A stretch of 64,000 nucleotides of DNA from Halorientalis litorea (GCF_023028225.1 NZ_CP095482.1:1612001-1676000); one strand, 5' to 3'. Shown: positions 1-7,767, counted from the stretch's first letter. Numbers and translations are program-made. The notes: generated from the letters alone by a model not told the origin.

Positions 1-77
1 CCAAGCGACCCCACCCTGCCTCCCCGTTTCCACTCCCGTCCAGAGGTTTATGTACCGAACCGCGACCAGCCCCCTCC

Positions 78-797
78 ATGCACGACGGAACTCGCGTGCT
101 GGCCGGGCAGTGTATCACCTCGTTCGAGGGTGACCGCGAGCGAACCGAGCGCGGTAACGTCCTCGTCGTCTGCAAACCCGACAACACCGTCTTGGTCCAC
201 GACGCCACGGGCTATCAGCCGATTGCGTGGCTCACGCGCGCGGAGTCGGTGACGCTCGCGGACGGGACGCTGACCGCCACCGACGGCGACCAACACCTTC
301 GCGTCGAGGCCGACGGCGAGTACGAGACGACGCGGTACCCGACGACGGCGGCCGGTCCGCCGGTCGGGACCTGCCCCGCTTGCGACGGCCACCTCGTCCG
401 CACCGACGGCACGGTTCGGTGCCTCGGCTGTGACGCCAGCCACGGAGTGCCACGCGACGCGACGATACGCGACGCCGAGTGTGACTGTGGCTATCCGCGC
501 CTGTCGGTCACACGCGGACGGGAGTTCGAGGTCTGTATCGACCGCGACTGTGAGTCGCTGGACGAGGCGGTCCGGGCGGCGTTCGACCGCGAGTGGAACT
601 GTCCCGACTGTGAGGGCGACCTCCGTATCCTCCGGCGTGGTGGCTTGCTCGCCGGCTGTGAACACTATCCCGACTGCGACACTGGATGGGGCCTCCCGGC
701 GGGGACGGTGGTTGGGACGTGTGACTGCGGACTGCCCGTCTTCGAGACGAGTGCCGGGCGGCGGTGTCTCGACACTGCCTGTGACGGCCCGAAGTGA
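78..797 (+). CDS. NucS-like N-terminal domain with C-terminal C4 zinc fingers
   Basis: This 239-residue protein opens with a region resembling the N-terminal domain of archaeal endonuclease NucS (the stretch VLVHDATGYQPIAWL is typical). Instead of the NucS nuclease domain it carries several Cys4 clusters of the topoisomerase I C-terminal zinc-finger kind: CPAC..CLGC around residues 98-118, CDCG, CPDC and CDCG later. A nucleic-acid-binding role is inferred; no nuclease motif is visible. A TATA-like element at about 47-53 lies 25-30 nt before the ATG, which fits a leaderless transcript. It stands just upstream of the tRNA splicing endonuclease gene. Confidence 0.8.
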   Translation: MHDGTRVLAGQCITSFEGDRERTERGNVLVVCKPDNTVLVHDATGYQPIAWLTRAESVTLADGTLTATDGDQHLRVEADGEYETTRYPTTAAGPPVGTCPACDGHLVRTDGTVRCLGCDASHGVPRDATIRDAECDCGYPRLSVTRGREFEVCIDRDCESLDEAVRAAFDREWNCPDCEGDLRILRRGGLLAGCEHYPDCDTGWGLPAGTVVGTCDCGLPVFETSAGRRCLDTACDGPK

Positions 798-849
798 GCG
801 GCCGGGCTGGGACCGTAGGGGATTTGTCCGCGCGCGGTCAGGGACGGGC

Positions 850-1866
850 ATGAACGCGACGCTCTCGGGCGACGTGGTGCGGGCGGGTCGACAGGCCCGC
901 GAGCAGTTCTACGACGCGCGCGGGTACGGCCGCCCGGACGACGGGTCGCTCGTCCTCGCGCCCGTCGAGGCGGCCCACCTCCTGTTCCGCGGTGACCTCG
1001 GGTCGGTGGACGGGATGGGCTTCCGCGAGTTCCTCGCCTCGGCGGCCTGCCCCGCCCTCGATTTCCTCGTGTACAAGGACCTCAGGGACCGCGGGTTCTA
1101 CCTCTCGCCCGCCCGTGAGGGGTGGGTCGCGGACCCAGCGGGTGCGGACTTCGTAGTCTACCCCCGCGGCAAGGGGCCGTGGGACGACGAGATAGCCCAC
1201 CGCGTCCGCGTCGAGAGCGAACGCGCGACGGTGCCGGCCGCCGAACTCGGCGACGTGGTGCTGGCCGTCGTCGACGAGGAGAGCGAGATAACGTACCTCG
1301 ACACCGACCGGCCCGAGGTGACGGGCGCGACGGCGTACGACCCGCCCGAGGGGGTGCCGGGGTCGCTGTTGGACGACCGCGTGTTGGTCTGGGACCCTCC
1401 GGCGGCCCTCTACGAACACGGGTTCTACGGGCAACCGCTGGACAGGGACGGGGAGACCGTCGAGACGCTCCAAGTGTCGCTGGTCGAGGCCGCGTACCTC
1501 GTCCGCCGGGGCGCGCTGACCGTCGAGGGCGGGGCGGACGCCGTGCTGAACCGCGGGCGGGCGGTCGAGGGCGAGCGGTTCGACCGGCGGCTTCGAGTGT
1601 ACGAGACGCTCCGCAATCGCGGGGTCGTGCCCAAGACGGGGTACAAGTTCGGCGCGGACTTCCGGACCTACGCCGACGTCGAGTCCGTGTCGGAGTTGAG
1701 CCACTCGGAACTGCTGGTGCGAGTCCTGTCGGGGGACCACGTGTTCGCGCCGCGTGACCTCGCGCTGGACGTGCGTCTCGCGGGTGGGGTCCGAAAGCGG
1801 ATGGTGTTCGCGCTGACCGACGCCGACGACATCTCGTGGCTCTCGGCGGAGCGGCTGACGCCGTGA
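850..1866 (+). CDS. endA: tRNA-splicing endonuclease (tRNA-intron lyase)
   Basis: The 338-residue product is a double-length archaeal splicing endonuclease, which cuts bulge-helix-bulge motifs in pre-tRNA and pre-rRNA. The C-terminal half carries the expected catalytic triad: Tyr274 (in FRTY), His285 (in SHSEL) and Lys316 (in VRKRM). The N-terminal half is the degenerate repeat of the fold. The ATG at 850 is chosen because the upstream in-frame extension overlaps the previous gene and has no family similarity. A substrate is in this window: the intron-bearing tRNA-Lys, and the rRNA processing stems would be others. Confidence 0.92.
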   Translation: MNATLSGDVVRAGRQAREQFYDARGYGRPDDGSLVLAPVEAAHLLFRGDLGSVDGMGFREFLASAACPALDFLVYKDLRDRGFYLSPAREGWVADPAGADFVVYPRGKGPWDDEIAHRVRVESERATVPAAELGDVVLAVVDEESEITYLDTDRPEVTGATAYDPPEGVPGSLLDDRVLVWDPPAALYEHGFYGQPLDRDGETVETLQVSLVEAAYLVRRGALTVEGGADAVLNRGRAVEGERFDRRLRVYETLRNRGVVPKTGYKFGADFRTYADVESVSELSHSELLVRVLSGDHVFAPRDLALDVRLAGGVRKRMVFALTDADDISWLSAERLTP

Positions 1867-1877
1867 GACCGGAGTGG

Positions 1878-1892
1878 AAACGGTTAAACCTC
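1878..1892 (+). promoter_or_regulatory. promoter of the trpS leader
   Basis: A BRE/TATA-like stretch (GGAAACGGTTAAACC) is centred near 1885. The expected start of transcription about 27 nt downstream falls within a few bases of the leader ATG at 1917, so the leader ORF would be read from an almost leaderless mRNA while trpS itself would have a leader of about 155 nt. Confidence 0.5.
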
Positions 1893-1916
1893 TGCTGGCG
1901 GTTACTCACTCCCAAG

Positions 1917-1997
1917 ATGGCCGCTTCCGACGGGTGGCGCTGGTGCTGGCCCTTTCCCCCGGAAGCGGACAGTCTCGCGGTCACGATTGTGCGGTAA
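1917..1997 (+). CDS. tryptophan-rich leader peptide upstream of trpS (26 aa)
   Basis: A 26-codon ORF (ATG 1917, TAA 1995-1997) lies between endA and trpS. It encodes MAASDGWRWCWPFPPEADS followed by LAVTIVR, with Trp at codons 7, 9 and 11. Tryptophan is one of the rarest residues, so three in five codons directly before the tryptophanyl-tRNA synthetase gene is unlikely by chance. The ATG lies about one promoter length after a TATA-like box. The stop codon sits in an 11-bp hairpin (1978-2006). By analogy with bacterial attenuators it would sense charged tRNA-Trp; this is inferred, and nothing here shows that the peptide is made. Confidence 0.6.
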   Translation: MAASDGWRWCWPFPPEADSLAVTIVR

Positions 1998-2027
1998 TCG
2001 TGGCCGTCGTTGCTCACTCCGCTTTTT
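1921..2027 (+). promoter_or_regulatory. candidate attenuator RNA of trpS
   Basis: Three segments can pair in exclusive ways. CCGCTTCC (1921-1928) is the perfect complement of GGAAGCGG (1961-1968), and the Trp codons lie in that loop. GGAAGCGG can instead pair with CCGCTTTT (2019-2026, two G-U), which hides the five-T run at 2023-2027. A separate hairpin, 1978-1988 with 1996-2006 (11 bp, one G-U), spans the leader stop. GTTACTCACTCC at 1901 recurs with one change at 2009. The switching model is inference. Confidence 0.45.
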
Positions 2028-2071
2028 CGACGCGAGTCGCCCCGGCGAGAAAGGACGCCAGAACGACACAG

Positions 2072-3691
2072 ATGACACACGAACCCGACACCGACGCTGA
2101 CGAACCGACGACAGACGACCCGGACACGAGCGAGCGGGCAGTGCCCGACGGCGAGACGACGGCCCGTGCCGACGGTGGCACCGTCGACGAGACGACGCTC
2201 GACCCGTGGGGGTCGGCCACCGTCTCGGACTACCGCAACCTGTTCGAGGAGTTCGGCATCGAGGAGTTCGACGCCGTACTGGACGAGACGCCCGACCCGC
2301 ACTACCTGATGCGTCGCGGCGTCATCTTCGGTCACCGCGACTACCGCGCCGTCGCGCGGGCGATGGCCGACGGCGACCCGTGGGCCGCCCTCTCGGGGTT
2401 CATGCCCACGGGGGACCCACACATCGGCCACAAGATGGTGTTCGACGAGATAATCTGGCACCAACAGCAGGGCGGGGACGCCTACGCCCTGATGGCAGAC
2501 TTGGAGGCCCACAGTGCCCGCGGCCTCTCGTGGGACGAAATCGACGAGCACGCCCGCGATTACGTCCTGAGCCTGCTCGCGCTGGGGTTCGACCCCGAGG
2601 CGGGCACCCTCTACCGGCAGTCCGAGAACCGCGACGTGCAGGATTTGGCCTTCGAGCTGGGCATCGAGGCCAACTTCTCGGAGTTTCAGGCCATCTACGG
2701 CTTCGACGGTGAGACGGACATCTCGCACATGCAGTCGGTCGTCACCCAGATGGCCGACATCCTCTACCCGCAACTGGACGAACCCAAGCCGACGGTCATC
2801 CCGGTCGGCCCCGACCAGGACCCACACATGCGCTTCGCGCGGGACCTGGCCGACCGGATGCGGTACTTCAAGGTGACCGAGGCGTACGCGAGTTTCGAGG
2901 TTGTTGAAGCAGACCTTGGGTTACTAAGAGAGACATATAATCATCGCGAGGAATATGCTGAAAACCCTGAAAGACCTCGGTGCAACGAGGCTGCGGATTG
3001 GTTAGCCGACTACGAAACTGACGCTATCGAAGTGAAGGGTAATCTCGTCAAGGGATTACGAAACGCTGGACAAGAGCCACTTCGCCCGCGCGTGCGGTTC
3101 GTCGACCAGAACGCCACCGACGAGGCCTTCGAGGCACTAATCGAGGCCGTCGACGGCGAGAAGCGCGTCTACGACAACCACGTCGACGCCTTCGAGATGG
3201 ACCGCGCCGCGGCCGAGGAACTGGCCCGCGAGGTCGAAGTCGCGAACGGCGGCTACGGGTTCGTGCCGCCGTCGTCCATCTACCACCGGTTCATGACCGG
3301 CCTCACCGGCGGGAAGATGTCCTCCTCGATACCGGCGAGTCACATCAGCCTGCTCGACGACCCGGAGGACGGCTACGACAAGGTCAAATCCGCCACCACG
3401 GGCGGACGCGAGACGGCCGAAGAGCAGCGCGAACTCGGCGGGAAAGCCGACGAGTGCCCGGTGTACGAACTGTACGCCTACCTCCTCGCGGGCGACGACG
3501 ACGAGTTCGCTACCGAGGTGTACGAGGAGTGTGTCGGCGGCGAGCGACTCTGTGGCGGGTGCAAGGAGCAGGCCGCCGAACTGATGGCGGAGTTCCTCGA
3601 AGACCACCAGGAGAAGCGCGCCGAGTGGGCGGACAAACTGGACGAGTTGGATATCGACCTCGATACCGACCGGGCGGTCGCTGGCGACTGA
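2072..3691 (+). CDS. trpS: tryptophanyl-tRNA synthetase
   Basis: This 539-residue class I synthetase charges tRNA-Trp. The HIGH motif is intact at residues 117-120 (GDPHIGHKM) and the KMSKS counterpart is KMSSS at 415-419. An acidic N-terminal extension of about 45 residues is common in haloarchaea. The ATG at 2072 is chosen because in-frame codons further upstream overlap the leader region and look non-coding. Residues 277-336 (2900-3079) are encoded by DNA of much lower GC (87 G/C in 180 bases by my count) with AT-rich codons, yet the frame is open and the protein still reads like the family. A Trp-rich leader ORF lies upstream. Confidence 0.95.
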   Translation: MTHEPDTDADEPTTDDPDTSERAVPDGETTARADGGTVDETTLDPWGSATVSDYRNLFEEFGIEEFDAVLDETPDPHYLMRRGVIFGHRDYRAVARAMADGDPWAALSGFMPTGDPHIGHKMVFDEIIWHQQQGGDAYALMADLEAHSARGLSWDEIDEHARDYVLSLLALGFDPEAGTLYRQSENRDVQDLAFELGIEANFSEFQAIYGFDGETDISHMQSVVTQMADILYPQLDEPKPTVIPVGPDQDPHMRFARDLADRMRYFKVTEAYASFEVVEADLGLLRETYNHREEYAENPERPRCNEAADWLADYETDAIEVKGNLVKGLRNAGQEPLRPRVRFVDQNATDEAFEALIEAVDGEKRVYDNHVDAFEMDRAAAEELAREVEVANGGYGFVPPSSIYHRFMTGLTGGKMSSSIPASHISLLDDPEDGYDKVKSATTGGRETAEEQRELGGKADECPVYELYAYLLAGDDDEFATEVYEECVGGERLCGGCKEQAAELMAEFLEDHQEKRAEWADKLDELDIDLDTDRAVAGD

Positions 3692-3694
3692 CCG

Positions 3695-4114
3695 TTACAG
3701 TCCGTCCAGCGCGGCCACGACTAGTTCGGCCGTCGCCTCGGCTGCCGCCTCGCCACCGTTCTCGACTGCGACTTCGACCACCTCTCCGCCAGTGTCCACG
3801 AGGACCGTCGCTGCTTCCCCGCTCCCCTCGATTGCCACGTCGACGGCATCGGCCCCGGCGTCGACGACGGCGTCGGCGTGGTCGAGTCGTTCGTCCGGGC
3901 GGACGGCCGCTTCGATATCGAGGGTCCCGGCGTCCGGGACCGACACCCCGTCGAGCGCGCTCTCGATACTGCGCGGGTCGGGCATCGCGCCTCCGAGACC
4001 GGTGCCGAACTCCGCCGCGAGGGTATCGAGTGTATCGGTGTCGACAGGGACCTCTGCCGGTACGAACACGTCGAACCAACCGGACCGACGGTCGTCAGAA
4101 TCCTCCGAATCCAT
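3695..4114 (-). CDS. acidic hypothetical protein
   Basis: A 139-residue acidic protein, convergent with trpS and ending 3 nt after it. After a short N-terminal part (WFDVFVPAEVPVDTDTLDTL) it is dominated by Ala, Glu, Asp and Val. No membrane segment, signal peptide or metal site is visible. The composition and use of GC-rich third positions match real haloarchaeal genes, but I do not recognise a family. The ORFs on the other strand here look like shadows. Confidence 0.6.
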   Translation of the reverse strand: MDSEDSDDRRSGWFDVFVPAEVPVDTDTLDTLAAEFGTGLGGAMPDPRSIESALDGVSVPDAGTLDIEAAVRPDERLDHADAVVDAGADAVDVAIEGSGEAATVLVDTGGEVVEVAVENGGEAAAEATAELVVAALDGL

Positions 4115-4171
4115 GTGCGACGAACACGCGAGTCTGCGTAATATGTGTTCGGTCCCTGCTTCGACAGCGGT

Positions 4172-4181
4172 ACGTTTTTAC
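4172..4181 (+). promoter_or_regulatory. promoter of the pheS leader
   Basis: The T-rich stretch ACGTTTTTAC is a TATA-like box centred near 4177. A start site about 27 nt downstream coincides with the ATG at 4205, so the Phe-rich leader ORF would begin at or near the 5' end of the transcript. A second weaker candidate (CCGTTAAC, about 4412-4419) could serve pheS directly. Confidence 0.45.
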
Positions 4182-4204
4182 TCGACTGTCACAATCGGTT
4201 CCAC

Positions 4205-4285
4205 ATGGCACTCGAACCCCACTGCCGGTGTTCTGCCCGCAAACGACGGTTCCGTCCGGGGTTCGGCTTCTTTTTCGGCGCGTGA
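4205..4285 (+). CDS. phenylalanine-rich leader peptide upstream of pheS (26 aa)
   Basis: A 26-codon ORF (ATG 4205, TGA 4283-4285) precedes pheST. Its first part is MALEPHCRCSARKRR and its end is FRPGFGFFFGA: five Phe in the last eleven residues, including three consecutive Phe codons (TTC TTT TTC). It has the same length as the Trp-rich leader of trpS and also starts about 28 nt after a TATA-like box. It is followed by hairpins before pheS. The obvious reading is a sensor of charged tRNA-Phe that governs the synthetase operon; this is inference by analogy with bacterial leader peptides. Confidence 0.6.
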   Translation: MALEPHCRCSARKRRFRPGFGFFFGA

Positions 4286-4290
4286 GTCGG

Positions 4291-4403
4291 CGGCGGAATC
4301 CGCCGGCGGGGTGACACTCCGCGGGGGACGAAACCGACCACGCCCGGAACGCGAGGGCGGCCGGAGAGCCCTCGACACGAACGAGCGGCGACACGAACGC
4401 CGC
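4291..4403 (+). promoter_or_regulatory. three hairpins between the Phe leader and pheS
   Basis: Downstream of the leader stop are three perfect 6-bp stems: CGGCGG/CCGCCG with a 3-nt loop (4291-4305), GAGGGC/GCCCTC with a 9-nt loop (4353-4373), and GCGGCG/CGCCGC with a 7-nt loop (4385-4403). No T run follows them; the only U-rich stretch is inside the Phe codons themselves (4268-4275). A role in attenuation is possible but not shown. Confidence 0.4.
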
Positions 4404-4459
4404 GAGTGAGAACCGTTAACTGACCGACCCGCGCCGTATACGACAACGACTACCGACGC

Positions 4460-6025
4460 ATGAAACTGCCACAGGCACAGGTCGCGGTGTTGGAGGCCGC
4501 GAGCGCACAGGAGGAACGGACGATAGACAGAATCGCCAAGGACGCCGACCTCAAACCCGAGACGGCGACTGGGGCGGCCTTCGAGTTGGAGGAGGCGGGC
4601 TTGGTCTCGGTCATCGAGCGGACGAGCAGTGACTTCTCGCTGACCGAGGAGGCCGAGGACTACGTCGAGACGGCCCTGCCGGAACTACGCCTCTACCGGG
4701 CGGCCGCCGAACTGGGAGCCGAAGACGACCCGGTCGAACTCGGGCAGGCCATCGGTGCGGCCGACCTCGACGGTCCGGCCGTCGACATCGCGCTCTCGAA
4801 CTTCGCCCGGAAGGGCTACGGGAGCGTCGACAGCGGCGAGGTGACGATAGACCCGGACGCCGACCCGGACGCCGACCGGGAGGCCGCGGCCTTGGAGGCC
4901 ATCGCGGACGGGACTGCGGCGTACCAGAGCAACCTCGCCATCGAGGACTTGGAGAACCGGGGACTGGTCGAGCGCAGCGAAACCACGGTGCGCTCGGTCA
5001 CGCTGACCGAGGCGGGCGTCACCGCCATGATGGAAGGCGTCGAGACGGCCGAGACGGTCGGGCAGGTCACCGCCGACCTGCTTACGAGTTGGGCGGAGCG
5101 AAGCTCCGCCGACCGTTCGAGCGGCCACGGGCCGCGAGAAGATGGCGAGTGGCGGGACGCCGAGTTCGCCGAGTACAACGTCGAGGCCGACGCCGAAACC
5201 GTCACGCCCGGGAAGAAGCACGTCCTTCAGCGGATGTCCGAACGGGTGAAAGACGTCCTCGTCGGGATGGGATTTCAGGAGATGCAGGGGCCACACGTCG
5301 ACGCGGACTTCTGGATAAACGACTGTCTCTTCATGCCCCAAGACCACCCCGCGCGGAACCACTGGGACCGGTTCGCGCTGGACAACCCCGCGGAAATCGA
5401 CGAGTTGCCCGCGGACCTCGTCGAACGCGTCGAACGCGCACACCGTGAGGGCGTCGGCCCCGACGGCGAAGGGTATCACTCGCCGTGGGACCTCGACTTC
5501 GCGAAGGCACTCGCCCTGCGGGGACACACGACCTCACTGACCGCCCGACACCTTTCGGGCGAAGCGATGGGCGAGTTGGAGCCACCACAGCGGTTCTTCT
5601 CCATCGAGAAGGCCTACCGGAACGACACGCTCGACGCCACGCACCTGCTCGAGTTCTTCCAAATCGAGGGGTGGGTGATGGCCGAAGACCTCTCGGTTCG
5701 TGACCTGATGGGCACGTTCACCGAGTTCTACGAGCAGTTCGGCATCACCGACATCGAGTTCAAGCCCCACTACAACCCATACACCGAACCGTCCTTCGAG
5801 TTGTTCGGCCGCCACCCCGAGACCGACGAACTCATCGAAATCGGCAACTCGGGCATCTTCCGTCCGGAGATGCTCGAACCGCTCGGCGTCGACTGTGACG
5901 TGATGGCGTGGGGCCTCGCCCTAGAGCGTCTGCTGATGCTCGTCACCGGCGCGGAGGACATCCGGGACGTACACGGGACGCTCGTGGACTTGGATTTCCT
6001 GCGGTCCGAGGAGGTGATTTACTGA
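4460..6025 (+). CDS. pheS: phenylalanyl-tRNA synthetase alpha subunit
   Basis: The 521-residue class II catalytic subunit forms, with PheT, the heterotetramer that charges tRNA-Phe. The N-terminal 200 residues hold winged-helix repeats, as in archaeal and eukaryotic cytosolic alpha subunits. The catalytic core follows, with motif 2 around FFSIEKAYRNDTLDATH and motif 3 near the C-terminus (VMAWGLALERLLML). Length agrees with archaeal PheS. Its stop overlaps the pheT start (TGATG), which signals translational coupling. A Phe-rich leader ORF lies 174 nt upstream. Confidence 0.96.
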   Translation: MKLPQAQVAVLEAASAQEERTIDRIAKDADLKPETATGAAFELEEAGLVSVIERTSSDFSLTEEAEDYVETALPELRLYRAAAELGAEDDPVELGQAIGAADLDGPAVDIALSNFARKGYGSVDSGEVTIDPDADPDADREAAALEAIADGTAAYQSNLAIEDLENRGLVERSETTVRSVTLTEAGVTAMMEGVETAETVGQVTADLLTSWAERSSADRSSGHGPREDGEWRDAEFAEYNVEADAETVTPGKKHVLQRMSERVKDVLVGMGFQEMQGPHVDADFWINDCLFMPQDHPARNHWDRFALDNPAEIDELPADLVERVERAHREGVGPDGEGYHSPWDLDFAKALALRGHTTSLTARHLSGEAMGELEPPQRFFSIEKAYRNDTLDATHLLEFFQIEGWVMAEDLSVRDLMGTFTEFYEQFGITDIEFKPHYNPYTEPSFELFGRHPETDELIEIGNSGIFRPEMLEPLGVDCDVMAWGLALERLLMLVTGAEDIRDVHGTLVDLDFLRSEEVIY

Positions 6026-7767
6026 TGCCAACAGTCGAAGTCGACCCCGACGAACTCCGATACCTGACCGGCCGCGACGAGAAAGACGACGCGGAACTGA
6101 AAGACGACCTGTTCGCCCTGGGCCTCGAATTCGAGGGCGAGACCGAGGACGGCGAGTTCGAGTTGGAGTTCGCACCCGACCGACTCGACCGCCTCTCCGT
6201 CGAGGGCGTCGCCCGGTCGCTGCGCTACCAGTACGGCGACGACCGCGGGGTGTACGTCCCGAACACGAACGACCCCGAGTGGACCATCCGCGTCGAGGAC
6301 GTGCCCGCCGAACGACCCTACGTCACCGGTGCGGTCGTCCGTGGACTGGACCTCGACGAGACGACGCTGGAGTCGCTCATCCAACTGCAGGAGAAACTGC
6401 ACGCGACGATGGGTCGTCAGCGCGCGAAGGGTGCCATCGGCGTCCACGACCTGACGATGCTGAAAGGCGAGACGCTCCGGGAGGACGACGACGGGGCCAA
6501 GTCAGTCACCTACACGGGTATCGACCCCGACGGGGACACGTTCGTCCCGCTGGAGGGCGACGCCGAGATGACGCCCGCCGAGACGCTGACCGACCACCAC
6601 ATCGGACAGGAGTACGCCGACCTCGTGGGCGAGTACAGTCGGATGCCGGCCATCTACGACGAGGTCGGCCTGTTCTCGTTCCCGCCGGTCGTCAACGGCC
6701 GGCGGACTGAGGTGTCGACCGACTCGCGGGACCTGTTCATCGAGATGACGGGCACCGACCAGTGGACCGTCGACCGGATGCTCGCCATCGTCTGCTACGC
6801 GCTGGACGCCCGCGGGGGCACCGTCGAAGAAGTCCGGGTCGACTACACCGACTCGGCGGCCGGCGCGCCGGACCGGGGGGCCGAACTGGTCCGCCCGGAC
6901 CTCGAAACGCGGGCGAAAACCGTCGTCCACGACGACATCGAGACGATGCTGGGAATCGACCTCGCGCGCGAGGACGTGGTGGACTTGGTCGAACGGGCCG
7001 GGATGGACGCCACGGTCAGCGAGGCGGACGACGAACTCACCTACGAGGTGACGGTCCCGCCCTACCGGACGGACGTACTCCACCCCGTCGACCTCGTGGA
7101 CGACATCGGGCGCGCCTACGGGTTCAACGAACTCGAACCCCGGTACCCCGACGTGTCGACGGTCGGCGGCCGCCACGAGCGGTCGCGGTTAGAGGACGCC
7201 GCCCGCGAGACGCTGGTCGGACTGGGTTTCGAGGACCTGCTGAACTTCTACCTGATAGACGAGGAACAGAACTACGAGCGGATGGGAATCGCCCAAGGGA
7301 CCGACGCCGTCGGGGGTGGCGAGGCCGTCACCATCGAACAGCCCTACAGCGAAGACTTCACCATGGTCCGGACGTGGGCACTCCCCTCGGTCATGCTGGT
7401 GTTGGAGAACAACACCCACCGCGCGTACCCGCAGGACCTCGTGGAAATCGGCCTCGCGGCCGAGGTAGACGAAGCCGAGAACACGAACGTCGCGGAACAC
7501 CGCACGGTCGCCGGCGCGCTCTGTCACGCCGGCGCGTCCTACGAGGACGCCAAGGCGAAACTCCAGGCACTCGCCGCGGCCTTCGACAAGGACCTCGAAA
7601 CGCCGGCGACGGACCACCCGACGTTCATCGACGGCCGGACCGCGAGCGTCGTCCTCGACGGCGAGGCAGTCGGCGTCGTGGGTGAGGTCCACCCCGAAGT
7701 CATCGTCGAACACGACCTCGAACTGCCGGTGGCGGCGTTCGAGTTCCGACTGGACGCCCTGCGGTAG
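6025..7767 (+). CDS. pheT: phenylalanyl-tRNA synthetase beta subunit
   Basis: The 580-residue archaeal-type beta subunit contains the B3/B4 editing domain (centre of the protein) and the B5 DNA-binding-like region and catalytic-like core near the C-terminus. The archaeal form lacks the N-terminal EMAP domain of bacterial PheT, in agreement with this length. The ATG at 6025 overlaps the pheS stop by one base. An in-frame upstream extension lies within pheS and is discarded. It ends in VAAFEFRLDALR just before a structured spacer. Confidence 0.96.
   Translation: MPTVEVDPDELRYLTGRDEKDDAELKDDLFALGLEFEGETEDGEFELEFAPDRLDRLSVEGVARSLRYQYGDDRGVYVPNTNDPEWTIRVEDVPAERPYVTGAVVRGLDLDETTLESLIQLQEKLHATMGRQRAKGAIGVHDLTMLKGETLREDDDGAKSVTYTGIDPDGDTFVPLEGDAEMTPAETLTDHHIGQEYADLVGEYSRMPAIYDEVGLFSFPPVVNGRRTEVSTDSRDLFIEMTGTDQWTVDRMLAIVCYALDARGGTVEEVRVDYTDSAAGAPDRGAELVRPDLETRAKTVVHDDIETMLGIDLAREDVVDLVERAGMDATVSEADDELTYEVTVPPYRTDVLHPVDLVDDIGRAYGFNELEPRYPDVSTVGGRHERSRLEDAARETLVGLGFEDLLNFYLIDEEQNYERMGIAQGTDAVGGGEAVTIEQPYSEDFTMVRTWALPSVMLVLENNTHRAYPQDLVEIGLAAEVDEAENTNVAEHRTVAGALCHAGASYEDAKAKLQALAAAFDKDLETPATDHPTFIDGRTASVVLDGEAVGVVGEVHPEVIVEHDLELPVAAFEFRLDALR

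Noticed and set aside
1874-2071. N-terminal extension of TrpRS to 1874
   Set aside because: It would overlap the leader ORF and its hairpins and gives a peptide without resemblance to TrpRS; ATG 2072 begins the usual acidic extension.
1082-2827. Long minus-strand ORF of 581 codons across endA and trpS
   Set aside because: It is antisense to two well-identified genes, is Arg/Pro-rich and has no family pattern; a GC-skew shadow.
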